From: CBFDBF01 sp050295355
Lineage (GTDB): Bacteria > Pseudomonadota > Gammaproteobacteria > Chromatiales > Chromatiaceae
Reading direction: 5' to 3'
Assembly: GCA_050295355.1 (NCBI GenBank)
Contig: JBNKPL010000007.1
Location: 1 to 39,725 of the forward strand
DNA length: 39,725 nt
The stretch's first letter is position 1; each line of letters opens with the position of its first letter. Shown here piece by piece: positions 1 through 7,868 of the stretch. The position numbers and the translations under genes are program-made. Under the pieces are notes generated by a model that was not told the origin of the DNA, made no database searches, and saw only the letters and a list, made by a program, of their open reading frames with translations.

Positions 1-567
1 AAAGCCATCCGGCAGGCCGTCGCGCACCCCGCCCGGCAGGATAAACATATGATAGATACGCGCGCCAGTGAGCTCTTCGAAACGATCCAGCATCAGGTCG
101 CGCACATAGGTGGTCCACTGGCCGATGACACCGAGACCGAAGGCCCCGGCCTGACCGCCCAGATACATCATGTAGCTGTTGATGCGGCCCATCTCCAGGA
201 TCAGGGTGCGAATCCAGTTGGCCCGCTCCGGCGCCTCGATGCCGGCCAGCTCTTCGATGGCGGCGGCGTAGCAGTATTCGTTAAAGTCCGGCTCGGGCAC
301 ACAGACGCGGCAGACGATGGGAAAGACCTGGATAAAGGTACGCCGCTCCATCAGCTTCTCGAAACCGCGATGCAGGTAGCCCACATGGGTGCGGCCTTCC
401 ACCACCTCATCGCCGCACACGGTCAACTCCACCGACATATTGCCCGTGATGCCCGGATGCTGCGGTCCCTGCCACAGCTTCAGGTACTTGCCGGAAGTGA
501 GATCGATATCCAGCGTACCGTCCGGTCTTTGTGCAGGGTATTGGCTGCGGTCGGGGGTATACGCCAT
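1..567 (-). CDS. NuoD / group-4 hydrogenase large-subunit-like protein (partial, N-terminal 189 aa)
   Basis: Predicted catalytic large subunit of the hybrid Mrp/complex-I-like membrane complex, homologous to NuoD (49 kDa) and to Mbh/Mbx/Mbs L subunits. The start (ATG at 567) lies 1 nt after the nuoC-like stop. Visible are the HRGFE motif (residues 67-70) and the conserved helix around IEELAGIEAPERA. A CRVC motif (C86, C89) sits where NiFe hydrogenases carry their N-terminal L1 CxxC and where ordinary NuoD normally lacks it. A further Cys lies at about residue 99. The C-terminal L2 CxxC, which would decide between a NiFe hydrogenase and a hydrogenase-related subunit, is beyond the left edge. 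Membership of the NuoD/hydrogenase superfamily is secure; the reaction catalysed is not known from this sequence. Confidence 0.85.
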   Translation of the reverse strand, partial: MAYTPDRSQYPAQRPDGTLDIDLTSGKYLKLWQGPQHPGITGNMSVELTVCGDEVVEGRTHVGYLHRGFEKLMERRTFIQVFPIVCRVCVPEPDFNEYCYAAAIEELAGIEAPERANWIRTLILEMGRINSYMMYLGGQAGAFGLGVIGQWTTYVRDLMLDRFEELTGARIYHMFILPGGVRDGLPDGF

Positions 568-568
568 C

Positions 569-1114
569 TTATTTCCCGTCCGGGTAGAGTTTGTCTTTCA
601 TATACTGTTCCGGATCGTGGGTCTCGCGTCCCGAGCGGTGGTTGAAGTTCTCCTCGGAAAATTTCAAGGTATCGAAGTCACGCCGATAGGGCGGCTTGTG
701 AATCCAGCCCTCGAGGATGAACTCCTCGTCGATACGCGGACTGCCGGGGAAGTCGATACCGAACATCTCGCGCAGTTCCCGCTGGTAGGTCTCCGCCGTG
801 GGCCACAGGTCATGAATGCTGTCCATGGTCGCAAGACCGTCCGCCGGACGGTCGATCATAACCCGCACGCCCAGATCGCATGCCGCCCCCCGGTTGCAGA
901 GCAGATAGGTGAGCTGGAACTGCCCCTCCTCGATCCAGTCCACGGCGGTGAGCAGCACCAGATGGGTAAAGCCCTCGCCGTCACGCAACTGCTGCAGCAA
1001 GGGACGCAGGCGTTCTTTCGTCACGGTGACGAAGCCAAGGTCGGTACGCTGTTCGGTCAGTTCGCCCAACGGGTGCTGTTCTCTTAGCCGTTTGTAAAGA
1101 TCGCGTAGACTCAT
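569..1114 (-). CDS. NuoC-like (30 kDa subunit) protein
   Basis: A 181-aa homologue of the complex I 30-kDa subunit (NuoC/MbhK), a structural subunit bridging the NuoB- and NuoD-like proteins on the cytoplasmic arm. The family signature is in the second half: YQRELREMFGIDFPG followed by a PYRRDF-type C-terminal segment, matching the ERE-x-x-D-x-FGI-x-F core of NuoC. The ATG start at 1114 is 4 nt downstream of the nuoB-like stop, and the nuoD-like start follows the TAA after 1 nt, so the three are translationally packed. It is separate from NuoD, unlike the fused NuoCD of enterobacteria. Confidence 0.9.
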   Translation of the reverse strand: MSLRDLYKRLREQHPLGELTEQRTDLGFVTVTKERLRPLLQQLRDGEGFTHLVLLTAVDWIEEGQFQLTYLLCNRGAACDLGVRVMIDRPADGLATMDSIHDLWPTAETYQRELREMFGIDFPGSPRIDEEFILEGWIHKPPYRRDFDTLKFSEENFNHRSGRETHDPEQYMKDKLYPDGK

Positions 1115-1118
1115 GGCG

Positions 1119-1760
1119 TCACCAGTTGTAATCGGGCATATCCCAGTCGTGGATCACCTTCTTCTGGTTCGTCTTGTACCAGTCGAAGTTTTCAGCGTAT
1201 TGATTGGCGCCTTCCGCCTTGCCCGCGCGGATAATCTTTTTCATCTCCTGGAATCCGGCCAGCAGCGCCTCGGGCCGCGGCATGCAGCCGGCGATATAGA
1301 GATCCACCGGCAGGTAGTCGTCCAGCCGCTTAATGGTGTTGTAGGAGTCCCAGTACATGCCGCCGTTGATGGTGCAGGAACCGAGGCCGATTACATATTT
1401 GGGGTTCTGCATCTGTTCATAGGAGCGAATGGCGCGCTTGAGGGTCTTGGTGGAGAGATAGCCTGAAATAATAAACAGGTTGGATTGGCGTGGCGTCGGC
1501 CGCCACTGCACGCCGTAGCGGTAGGCGTCGAAGCGCGGGGTCATCAGGGGGCGCATCTCAATGGCGCCGCAGCCGGTACCGAAACCGAGAATCCACAGCG
1601 ACTCCGCGCGCGCCCAGTTGAAGAAGCCCTCCACGATCCTGCTGTAGGCGGCGGGCATCACCGTCGGCGCCGACTCGCAGTAATAATCGCGTAGCGGATC
1701 GACCTCGAACTCCATGCCGTCCGGGCCTTTGACGATGCGTTTTTCCAGTTCTTTTTTCAT
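1119..1760 (-). CDS. NuoB-like Fe-S subunit (small-subunit homologue)
   Basis: A 213-aa homologue of complex I NuoB and hydrogenase small subunits (MbhJ/MbxJ), expected to carry the [4Fe-4S] cluster next to the NuoD-like active site. I chose ATG 1760 (MKKELEKR); an in-frame extension runs through the upstream repeat and encodes nothing NuoB-like. Conserved parts are PRQSNLFIISG, GLGSC and AGCMPRPEALL. Odd point: the usual Cys-Cys pair (GLSCCYVEM in E. coli NuoB) appears as GTGCGAIEM, so the second Cys is Gly, and the third motif has GCMPRPE in place of GCPPRPE. Only three canonical cluster ligands are visible. The gene is separated from nuoH by a repeat element but belongs to the same operon. 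Confidence 0.88.
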   Translation of the reverse strand: MKKELEKRIVKGPDGMEFEVDPLRDYYCESAPTVMPAAYSRIVEGFFNWARAESLWILGFGTGCGAIEMRPLMTPRFDAYRYGVQWRPTPRQSNLFIISGYLSTKTLKRAIRSYEQMQNPKYVIGLGSCTINGGMYWDSYNTIKRLDDYLPVDLYIAGCMPRPEALLAGFQEMKKIIRAGKAEGANQYAENFDWYKTNQKKVIHDWDMPDYNW

Positions 1761-1765
1761 ATTCT

Positions 1766-1900
1766 TTTTAGCCACAGAGGCACGGAGGACACAGAGAATT
1801 TCTTGGTCTCCCGCTCCGGTACATCTCCAGCATGTAATAGGGTCGTAAGCCCATGGTTCATTTTTTTCATTCCCTCTGTGATCTCTGTGTCTCTGTGGCA
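1766..1900. repeat. Dispersed repeat with CTCTGTG-type inverted termini, copy A
   Basis: The roughly 130-bp gap between nuoH-like and nuoB-like genes is framed by imperfect inverted repeats: GCCACAGAGGCACGGAGGAC from 1771 and, in inverse, CTCTGTGATCTCTGTGTCTC ending near 1899. The same termini frame copy B at 38306-38449 between glyQ and glyS, while the interiors differ. It looks like a small non-autonomous palindromic element or a transcript-level hairpin. There is no ORF and no clear target-site duplication. Confidence 0.7.
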
Positions 1901-1911
1901 AGCCATCTTAT

Positions 1912-2817
1912 TCACACCACCATGATCGACAGGATGCCCAGCGGCAACGCCCAGACCAGGAACCAGCGGATCGACTGCTCTACGCGGAAACGCGGGAACA
2001 CCACGCCGACGAAGGCCGACCACAGGTAAAGCATAAAGACCTTGAGAAAGAACACAGGCCAACTCGCCGCGCCGCCGAAGAACAGCGCCATGTAGATCAC
2101 CATCTTGGCGACGGGAAAGATCGCCCGGTTGGTCTGCATCAGCGCCAGATACGAAGAGTGGTATTCGGTGGGCGGTCCGATGGGGATCTCCTGCGGCGCC
2201 AGCACCACGTCGAAGGGTGGGCGCATCATGGAACCGAGAAACGAGAGCATGGCCGCGGCCACCGCCAAGGGATTGGTGAACAGGGTCCAATTCAAAACGC
2301 TGCCCTGCTGGGCGGCGACGCTATCGGTGGTGGAGAGGGTCTAATACTGCAAGGCCACCGAGAATACCGCCAGGGCGAAGGGCAGTTCCGCCGCGGTGAC
2401 CTGGGACAGACCGCGGGTAATACCGATGGCGGAATAGGGGTGACCGCTTTCACCCGCACCCAGCGCCATACCCAGGGTGCCGAAGAAAACGAAATAGAGC
2501 GCCAGGATCAGATCGCCCGCAAAGGAGAAGTTGGAGAACATCTCCGATCCGTAAATGGTGGGCACGAACAGCAGCAGGCCCACGCCGCCGGACAGTCTGA
2601 AAACAGGGCCCAGGTAGAACATGACCCCATGGGTGACGGAACTGCGCAGACCGTAGTTCTTGATCACATCCAGGTAGACCTGCCAGATCGGAATGCCGTG
2701 TCGGCGGCCCACACGGGCGGCGATCTTCTGGATCAATGCATTCTGCAAATACCCGTAGTTGATGACGATGAAGAGCGTTAGCAGGGCATAGGGGATCTTC
2801 ATCCAGTCGAAGCTCAT
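1912..2817 (-). pseudogene. NuoH-like membrane subunit interrupted by an in-frame TAG
   Basis: Homologue of the complex I NuoH / hydrogenase MbhM subunit, which anchors the peripheral arm and forms the first part of the ion path. The ATG (2817) overlaps the preceding stop as ATGA. Codon 159 is TAG (2343-2341). The same frame stays open past it, continuing TLSTTDSVAAQQGSV into the other half of the protein, with RPPFD, PIGPPTEYHSSY and several membrane segments, to a TGA at 1912. The two halves together give about 301 residues, a normal NuoH length, so only one base separates this from an intact gene. A TTG at 2295 could in principle restart translation but has no good ribosome site. Either it is a recent nonsense mutation, a sequencing error or suppressed; annotated here as interrupted. 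Confidence 0.85.
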
Positions 2818-5800
2818 GACATGCCCCCCGCACTGAACAGATAAACGATCAGCACAAAGGCCAGAAACTGCACCGCATAGGTCTGGCCGTTGCCCGTATA
2901 GAAGCGCCGCGCAATGTCCGCGCCGCTGTGCAGGATGTCGGCAACCGCCGACCAGAAGCGCGTTACGAACGGTTGCACCATGAAGCCCAGGGCCTTGCGG
3001 TAGGGGGCGAAGAAGTTCCAGGCAAAGTGGGTGGTCTCGGGACGATAGGGCCGTTCGGCGGCATAGACGATGTTGAACTGCTTGACCTTCTTGGCGCGCC
3101 GGTTGACGAACAGCAGCCAGGCAAACAGGGACATAAAGATACAGCCGATGATAATCATGATGGAGACCGGCTCCCAGTAGCCGTAGTTGCTGCTGATATG
3201 CAGGCCCTCCCAACTCAGGCCGCCTTCGGGGAAGAACTGGTTCATATAGCCATCCACACGGCGCAGCGCGAGACCGGGGACCAGGGCGAAGCCGAGCAAC
3301 AGCACCACATAGATCATCTGCGGCAACACGATCCAGAAGGGCGCCTCTTTCAGTCTTCGATGCTCGTCCTTCAACTGCCCAAGGAAGATGGTGTGGATGA
3401 GCCGGAACAGATAGAGGAAGGCGATGGGTCCCGAGAAGAAGAGGACGATCATGGGCAGCCGGTACTCGGAATCCAGGATCGCATTGTAGAAAATCCAGCG
3501 GCCGCCGAAGCCCGACAGGGGCGGCACCCCCGACATGGCAATGATGCCGATCAGCACCGCAATGAAGGAGAGCGGCATCAGGCTGATCAGCCCGCCCATC
3601 CTGTACATGGCGCGGGTGCCGGTCCGCTTGGCGATGCCCCCCACCGAGAGGAACAGCATGGACTTATAGATATAGTGGTTGATCACGAACAGCAGCGCCA
3701 TGAGCCAGCCCAGGTGGTTCATCATCGCCAGACCGAACAGGGCGTAGCCCATCTGGCCGATGGAGGAGTACGCGAGCAACCGCTTGGCATCCTCCTGGAA
3801 GATCGCCATCAAGTTGCCCAAAAAGGCGGTGATCGCGCCGATCCAGAGCATGACATAAGTCAGCTCGATCCCGTACAGCTGCTGTTTGCCCATATTCATG
3901 AGCAGGACAAACAGACCGAACAGCCCGGCCTTGAGCAAAATACCCGAGACCATGGGCGACACATCCGTCTCCGCCTCCGCATGGGCCCCCGGCAGCCAGA
4001 TGTGCAGGCCGATGGCGGCGGTCTTGGTCATGAAGCCGATGGCCAGCAGCAGGAACACCCAGGGTGCCAGTGGTGTTACCAGTTCGCTGAGTGCGCCAAG
4101 TTCAATTTGCGGCGCTCCCTGTGCGGCCAACGCAAAGCCCGCCAGGATCAGAAACGCCCCGCCTAACGAAAACACCAGATAGGAGAGCGCATGGGGTTCG
4201 GATTCTTTACCGCGCAGGATCAAGAAATAGGAGCCGATGGTGAGCACCTCCCAGGCGGCAAAGAAACCGAAGCTGTCGCCCGCCTGAATCAGCATAACCA
4301 TGCCCGCATACATCAACATAGCCGATGGATAAAAACCGATTCGGCGGCCGGAGCTGTTGTAGCTTGCCAGCAGCGTCACCGCCCCGCCGGCAAGAAAAAT
4401 CACCGCGAAGATTAGCCGCAAGGGATCGTAATCGCCCCAGGTGAGCGCAAAGTAGCCTCCCATGCCGGCGATGGCGAGCGTGTTTTTGATCCAGGCCGGC
4501 AGCCACTCCAGAACAAGAAAGGCGAGCGCGAACAACAGTGGCAGCAGGGTCATCAGATTGGCGCGGCCCGACAGTTCACCCCACAGATAGCCCAATCCCC
4601 AACCCACCAGCACCGCAACGGAGATGGCCACTACACTGCCGCAGGTGGGCGCGACAATCTCAATGGGTTTGTCGCGTTTGATAGCGTAACCAAACCAGCG
4701 GAAGAGATAGGTCGCCTCGATCAGGGCGCCGAACAGAATCAGACCCAGCAAGCCAATACGGTCCTCGGCGGCCAGCACATGGATCAGTTCCCACTTGGCA
4801 TAGAATCCGGGAAATGGCGGCAGGCCAATCAGTAAACAGAGCAAACTGACAAAGGCGAACAGCATCAAGGGCCGGTTGCGCAACCCCGCCCACGCGGTAA
4901 GTTCACGACCCGCCACCAGACCGGACAACCAGTAGAGTCCGGCCTTGGCGGAGGCGTGGGCGACCAGCAGGCCCAGCGCGATAAAGCCGGTCAGATCTCC
5001 AAGCACATCCCGTTGCCCCAACACCACGAGAATCAGACCGACCTGAGCCACGGAAGAGTAGCCGAGCAATCGCCGGTCGTTGCTCTGCGGCAGGGCCAGC
5101 AGGTTGCCGGCCACAAAACTGACCATACCAATGCCGGTCGCCGCGGGAAGCCAATCCGTTCCGCCCACGGCTAAAAGCTTGTCCATGGCATAGAGCGCCG
5201 CGGCGGCGCCGGCCGCGGAAAACAGGGCGGAATAGGCCGGGTGGGCCGATTCATAGATATCCAGCGCCCAGCCGTTGGCCGGCACCGGCTTCAACTCCGC
5301 GGCCAGGGCGATAAATATCAGGAAGAAGGCGATGGCGCCATTGGGCAACTGGGCAAGGGAGGCGCCCGCCATGTCGTCGATGTTGAGTGAGCCTGTCGCA
5401 TGGTAGGCGAAGATGATGCCCACCAACAGCAGGATACCGATCACCTGCGATACCACCAGATACTTGAACCCGGCGGCCAGGGCGCGTCGGTCATGGGAAA
5501 ACAGAATCAGGCCGCCGGTGGCGATGGCCGCCAGTTCGATAAAGACAAACAGATTGAAGGCGTCGCGGGTGAGAACAATACCACTGTAGGCCATGACCGC
5601 CACCAACAGCACGGCCATGGAACGCCGTCCCAGATGCAGCAGCGTCTCGCGCAAAACCAGTGTCGAGAGTAATCCAGTGGCGCAAACAATAAGCACCAGC
5701 GAAGCTTCGGGCAGGCCCATGCGTAAATTAATTGCGAAGGGCGGCGGGGCGCCCGCGGTCAGGATCTCTACCGCAGCGGCGCCATGGAATGCAAAGGCCC

Positions 5801-5945
5801 ACACCCAGTCAGCCGCCAGCCAGGTCATGAATCCGAGCGCGGCCAGCATGAGCCCATAGGCGGCGGCGCGCCACTGTTCCCTAAGCAGACCGAGCAGGAA
5901 TGCAGCGGCCAATGGAGCGGCGATGATGAAGATTCCATTCACCAT
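2814..5945 (-). CDS. Fusion of two MrpD/NuoL/NuoN-type antiporter subunits (1043 aa)
   Basis: A very large polytopic membrane protein with two consecutive proton/sodium antiporter modules (Proton_antipo_M type), each usually a separate protein of about 500 aa. Module 1 (about residues 1-460) has the membrane Glu E137, the central Lys K219 (AELKPVPANGW, divergent) and K334 (HASAKAGLYW). Module 2 (about 465-900) is more canonical: E566 (AAWEVLT), K641 with H648 (TKTAAIGLHIWLPGAHAEA), K672 (LLKAG) and K761 (INHYIYKSM). A further hydrophobic region and amphipathic tail follow to 1043. The start overlaps mnhC by 7 bp and the stop overlaps nuoH as ATGA. It replaces the D (MbhH) subunit and perhaps the second antiporter-like subunit found in Mbx/Mbs-type complexes. 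Confidence 0.9.
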   Translation of the reverse strand: MVNGIFIIAAPLAAAFLLGLLREQWRAAAYGLMLAALGFMTWLAADWVWAFAFHGAAAVEILTAGAPPPFAINLRMGLPEASLVLIVCATGLLSTLVLRETLLHLGRRSMAVLLVAVMAYSGIVLTRDAFNLFVFIELAAIATGGLILFSHDRRALAAGFKYLVVSQVIGILLLVGIIFAYHATGSLNIDDMAGASLAQLPNGAIAFFLIFIALAAELKPVPANGWALDIYESAHPAYSALFSAAGAAAALYAMDKLLAVGGTDWLPAATGIGMVSFVAGNLLALPQSNDRRLLGYSSVAQVGLILVVLGQRDVLGDLTGFIALGLLVAHASAKAGLYWLSGLVAGRELTAWAGLRNRPLMLFAFVSLLCLLIGLPPFPGFYAKWELIHVLAAEDRIGLLGLILFGALIEATYLFRWFGYAIKRDKPIEIVAPTCGSVVAISVAVLVGWGLGYLWGELSGRANLMTLLPLLFALAFLVLEWLPAWIKNTLAIAGMGGYFALTWGDYDPLRLIFAVIFLAGGAVTLLASYNSSGRRIGFYPSAMLMYAGMVMLIQAGDSFGFFAAWEVLTIGSYFLILRGKESEPHALSYLVFSLGGAFLILAGFALAAQGAPQIELGALSELVTPLAPWVFLLLAIGFMTKTAAIGLHIWLPGAHAEAETDVSPMVSGILLKAGLFGLFVLLMNMGKQQLYGIELTYVMLWIGAITAFLGNLMAIFQEDAKRLLAYSSIGQMGYALFGLAMMNHLGWLMALLFVINHYIYKSMLFLSVGGIAKRTGTRAMYRMGGLISLMPLSFIAVLIGIIAMSGVPPLSGFGGRWIFYNAILDSEYRLPMIVLFFSGPIAFLYLFRLIHTIFLGQLKDEHRRLKEAPFWIVLPQMIYVVLLLGFALVPGLALRRVDGYMNQFFPEGGLSWEGLHISSNYGYWEPVSIMIIIGCIFMSLFAWLLFVNRRAKKVKQFNIVYAAERPYRPETTHFAWNFFAPYRKALGFMVQPFVTRFWSAVADILHSGADIARRFYTGNGQTYAVQFLAFVLIVYLFSAGGMS

Positions 5946-6298
5946 TTCAACTCCGTGAATCTACTAATATCCAGGGAACGTTTCTTTTCAAAGAGCTTAT
6001 AGGCATAGGCCAGCATCAGCGCCGTGATGCCCACGCCGATGACAATGGCGGTCAACACCAGCGCCTGAGGCAAGGGATCGATAATGCGTTGCGCGGCCTC
6101 GGCAACGGGAACCGACTGATCCAGAATCGGCGCCGCGCGTCCCGATATATAACCCACCGAAACCAGGACAATATGCACCCCTGCATTGGCGATGGTAAAG
6201 GCAACGATCATGCGCATCAGGTTGCGGTTGGTCAGCGCCCCATAGAGGCCGATCAGGATCAGGGCGAAGCCGGTCGCCATGGCGATTTGCGTGATCAC
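5939..6298 (-). CDS. mnhC: Mrp/Mnh antiporter subunit C (NuoK-like)
   Basis: A 119-aa protein with three predicted membrane helices, related to MrpC/MnhC and complex I NuoK. The family stretch DPLPQALVLTAIVIG lies in the last third and precedes the third helix. It forms part of the membrane ion path between the B and D subunits. Its ATG (6298) overlaps the mnhB stop by 4 bp, and its end overlaps the fused D gene by 7 bp, indicating coupled translation. Confidence 0.92.
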   Translation of the reverse strand: MITQIAMATGFALILIGLYGALTNRNLMRMIVAFTIANAGVHIVLVSVGYISGRAAPILDQSVPVAEAAQRIIDPLPQALVLTAIVIGVGITALMLAYAYKLFEKKRSLDISRFTELKW

Positions 6299-6999
6299 AG
6301 CTCCTCCGTCTCTGAAAAGTCCGCCAGCATGGAAGAGAATTCGGCGCCCACCTTGAGGCCCACCAGCGAATAGATCAGCGGAATGGCGCCGGCGGAGAAG
6401 AGCTGCCCCAGTTCACCGAGCGGCAGAATACGATTATCGAGAAAACCACCCGCCAGAAACAGGCCGAGCACGCCGAGAGCGACATAGAAAAACCCGGTCA
6501 GCGACTCCACGGTGGCGATCAGGCGATGGCTAAAATTCCGTACCGGGTCGGCGAGCAGGGTCAACAGCACCGCCGAGGCAATCACCGCGCCGCCCTGAAA
6601 ACCGCCGCCCGGCGTCAGATGGCCGTTCACGAAGATGTAGACGCCGAGCAGCATGATCAGCGGCACCAGCAGCCGTGTTCCGGTGGTCAACAACTCACCC
6701 ACGGGGGTCAGGGGTTGATGCCCCGCTTGCCGCCTGCGTCCGCGCGCCAGCACCAAGCCCACAACGGCGGCGGACAGGAACAGCACCGTGACCTCGCCCA
6801 GGGTATCCAGGCCACGATAGGTCACGATGATGGCGGTGACAATGTTGGCCGCGCCGAGATCGGAAGCGGTGCGGTCGGCATAGTAACGGGCGCTGGTGTT
6901 CAACTCGGCATCCGGCGCATAGCCCACCAACAGCTGCCAGAAGAGGGTTCCGAGCAGCAGCACCAGCAGCAGGGCAATGAGGCGCTTAATCAAACTCAT
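6295..6999 (-). CDS. mnhB: Mrp/Mnh antiporter subunit B (with MrpA C-terminal-type segment)
   Basis: A 234-aa membrane protein. Residues about 45-85 (TAIIVTYRGLDTLGEVTVLF) match the MbhE/MrpA C-terminal segment. The remainder is the MnhB domain, with the signature NGHLTPGGGFQGGAV and a LVGLKVGAEF-like end. So MbhE- and MbhF-like parts are joined here, as in some bacterial MrpB proteins. The start at 6999 lies inside the end of the preceding gene (14-bp overlap). Confidence 0.92.
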   Translation of the reverse strand: MSLIKRLIALLLVLLLGTLFWQLLVGYAPDAELNTSARYYADRTASDLGAANIVTAIIVTYRGLDTLGEVTVLFLSAAVVGLVLARGRRRQAGHQPLTPVGELLTTGTRLLVPLIMLLGVYIFVNGHLTPGGGFQGGAVIASAVLLTLLADPVRNFSHRLIATVESLTGFFYVALGVLGLFLAGGFLDNRILPLGELGQLFSAGAIPLIYSLVGLKVGAEFSSMLADFSETEEL

Positions 7000-7264
7000 C
7001 CCCCTCCCGTTCGATCTCGCCCATGCCGCGTACCCGCCCCAGCACGAAAAAGAACAGGAACGTGGTCAGGCCACTGCCGATGGCGGCCTCGGTCATGGCC
7101 ACATCGGGAGCGGCAAGTATGACAAACAGCACCGCCGAGAAGAGGCTGACCAGACCGGAGGAGAGAATCGCCACCGGCAATGACCTGCAGCGCACGGACA
7201 CCAGGGCGGCAATTACTATGGCCAACGCCACCAGCAGGGTCATGACTACAATGATGCTACTCAT
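6986..7264 (-). CDS. MrpA C-terminal/MbhD-like small membrane subunit (DUF4040)
   Basis: A 92-aa protein with three hydrophobic helices and the signature AAPDVAMTEAAIGSGLTTFL of the DUF4040/MbhD family, which in bacterial MrpA is fused at the C-terminus and in Mbh/Mbx complexes stands alone. The ATG at 7264 forms an ATGA overlap with the mnhG stop; a longer in-frame extension to 7417 only shadows mnhG. No full-length MrpA is present, so the antiporter half is of the Mbh/Mbx type rather than a stand-alone Mrp antiporter. Confidence 0.9.
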   Translation of the reverse strand: MSSIIVVMTLLVALAIVIAALVSVRCRSLPVAILSSGLVSLFSAVLFVILAAPDVAMTEAAIGSGLTTFLFFFVLGRVRGMGEIEREGDEFD

Positions 7265-7608
7265 TGCGGCGGCTCTCCCGGCTCTTCCGCCAGTATATCC
7301 ACCACCGCCCGCTCCGACTGCTTCGCACCTGACCGATGGGCGGCGCGCGCCAATACCTGGGAAGAGAGCGGGTTGGTGGAGAGGATAAACACCCCGATCA
7401 GAAACAGTTTCGGCCACCAGCCGGGCTGCAGGCAGGCGATACCCGCCAGCGTCAACAGCGTCCCGAGGGAGGTGGTCTTGGTCCCGGCCTGGATACGATT
7501 AAACAGGTCCGGCATGCGCACCAGGCCGAGCCCGCCGAAAAACAGAAATGCGGCGCCGGACACCAGCAACAGCCCGCCAATAAGATTCAGGGGTGTATCC
7601 GCGAACAT
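7261..7608 (-). CDS. mnhG: Mrp/Mnh antiporter subunit G
   Basis: A 115-aa MnhG/PhaG-type small membrane subunit. Conserved features are GGLGLVRMPDLFNRIQAGTK and a last helix with FILSTNPLSSQVLARAAH. ATG 7608 is preferred because a GAGGG lies 5 nt before it; a GTG one codon upstream (7611) would overlap the mnhF stop as GTGA. It is needed for assembly of the antiporter module in the Mrp family. Confidence 0.92.
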   Translation of the reverse strand: MFADTPLNLIGGLLLVSGAAFLFFGGLGLVRMPDLFNRIQAGTKTTSLGTLLTLAGIACLQPGWWPKLFLIGVFILSTNPLSSQVLARAAHRSGAKQSERAVVDILAEEPGEPPQ

Positions 7609-7868
7609 CACAACCCTCGCTCCATGTAGCGCGCCACGGCAATCACGCCAAGAAAGGAGAGGAGGGCGTAAACCAACGCCACATCAATATAGATAATACG
7701 GCCCGCGGCCAGGGCCACCAGCACAATCCCCGTAACCGAGATGATGGTCAGAACATCGAAGGCCACTACCCGGTCAGCGGCCGTAGGACCAGAGAAAAAA
7801 CGCCACAGGGCCAGCAGAAAGGCGGCTCCCGCCAGCGCAGCCGCCAGAAATACCAGCCCATCAACCAT
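7608..7868 (-). CDS. mnhF: Mrp/Mnh antiporter subunit F
   Basis: An 86-aa, three-helix MnhF/PhaF subunit. It shows the family core FSGPTAADRVVAFDVLT and the IDVALVYALLSFLGVIAVARY end. It overlaps mnhE by 8 bp and touches mnhG by 1 bp. Confidence 0.92.
   Translation of the reverse strand: MVDGLVFLAAALAGAAFLLALWRFFSGPTAADRVVAFDVLTIISVTGIVLVALAAGRIIYIDVALVYALLSFLGVIAVARYMERGL

Noticed and set aside
1761..1901. N-terminal extension of the NuoB-like protein
   Set aside because: The extension is translated repeat-element sequence; ATG 1760 gives the conserved start.
2341..2343. Pyrrolysine codon in nuoH
   Set aside because: Only one internal TAG seen, TAG is used as a normal stop nearby, and no pyl genes are in view; kept only as a distant alternative.
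2928..4166. Plus-strand open frame of about 412 codons opposite the fused antiporter gene
   Set aside because: Its His/Gln/Glu-rich product is the typical reverse translation of hydrophobic membrane-protein codons.
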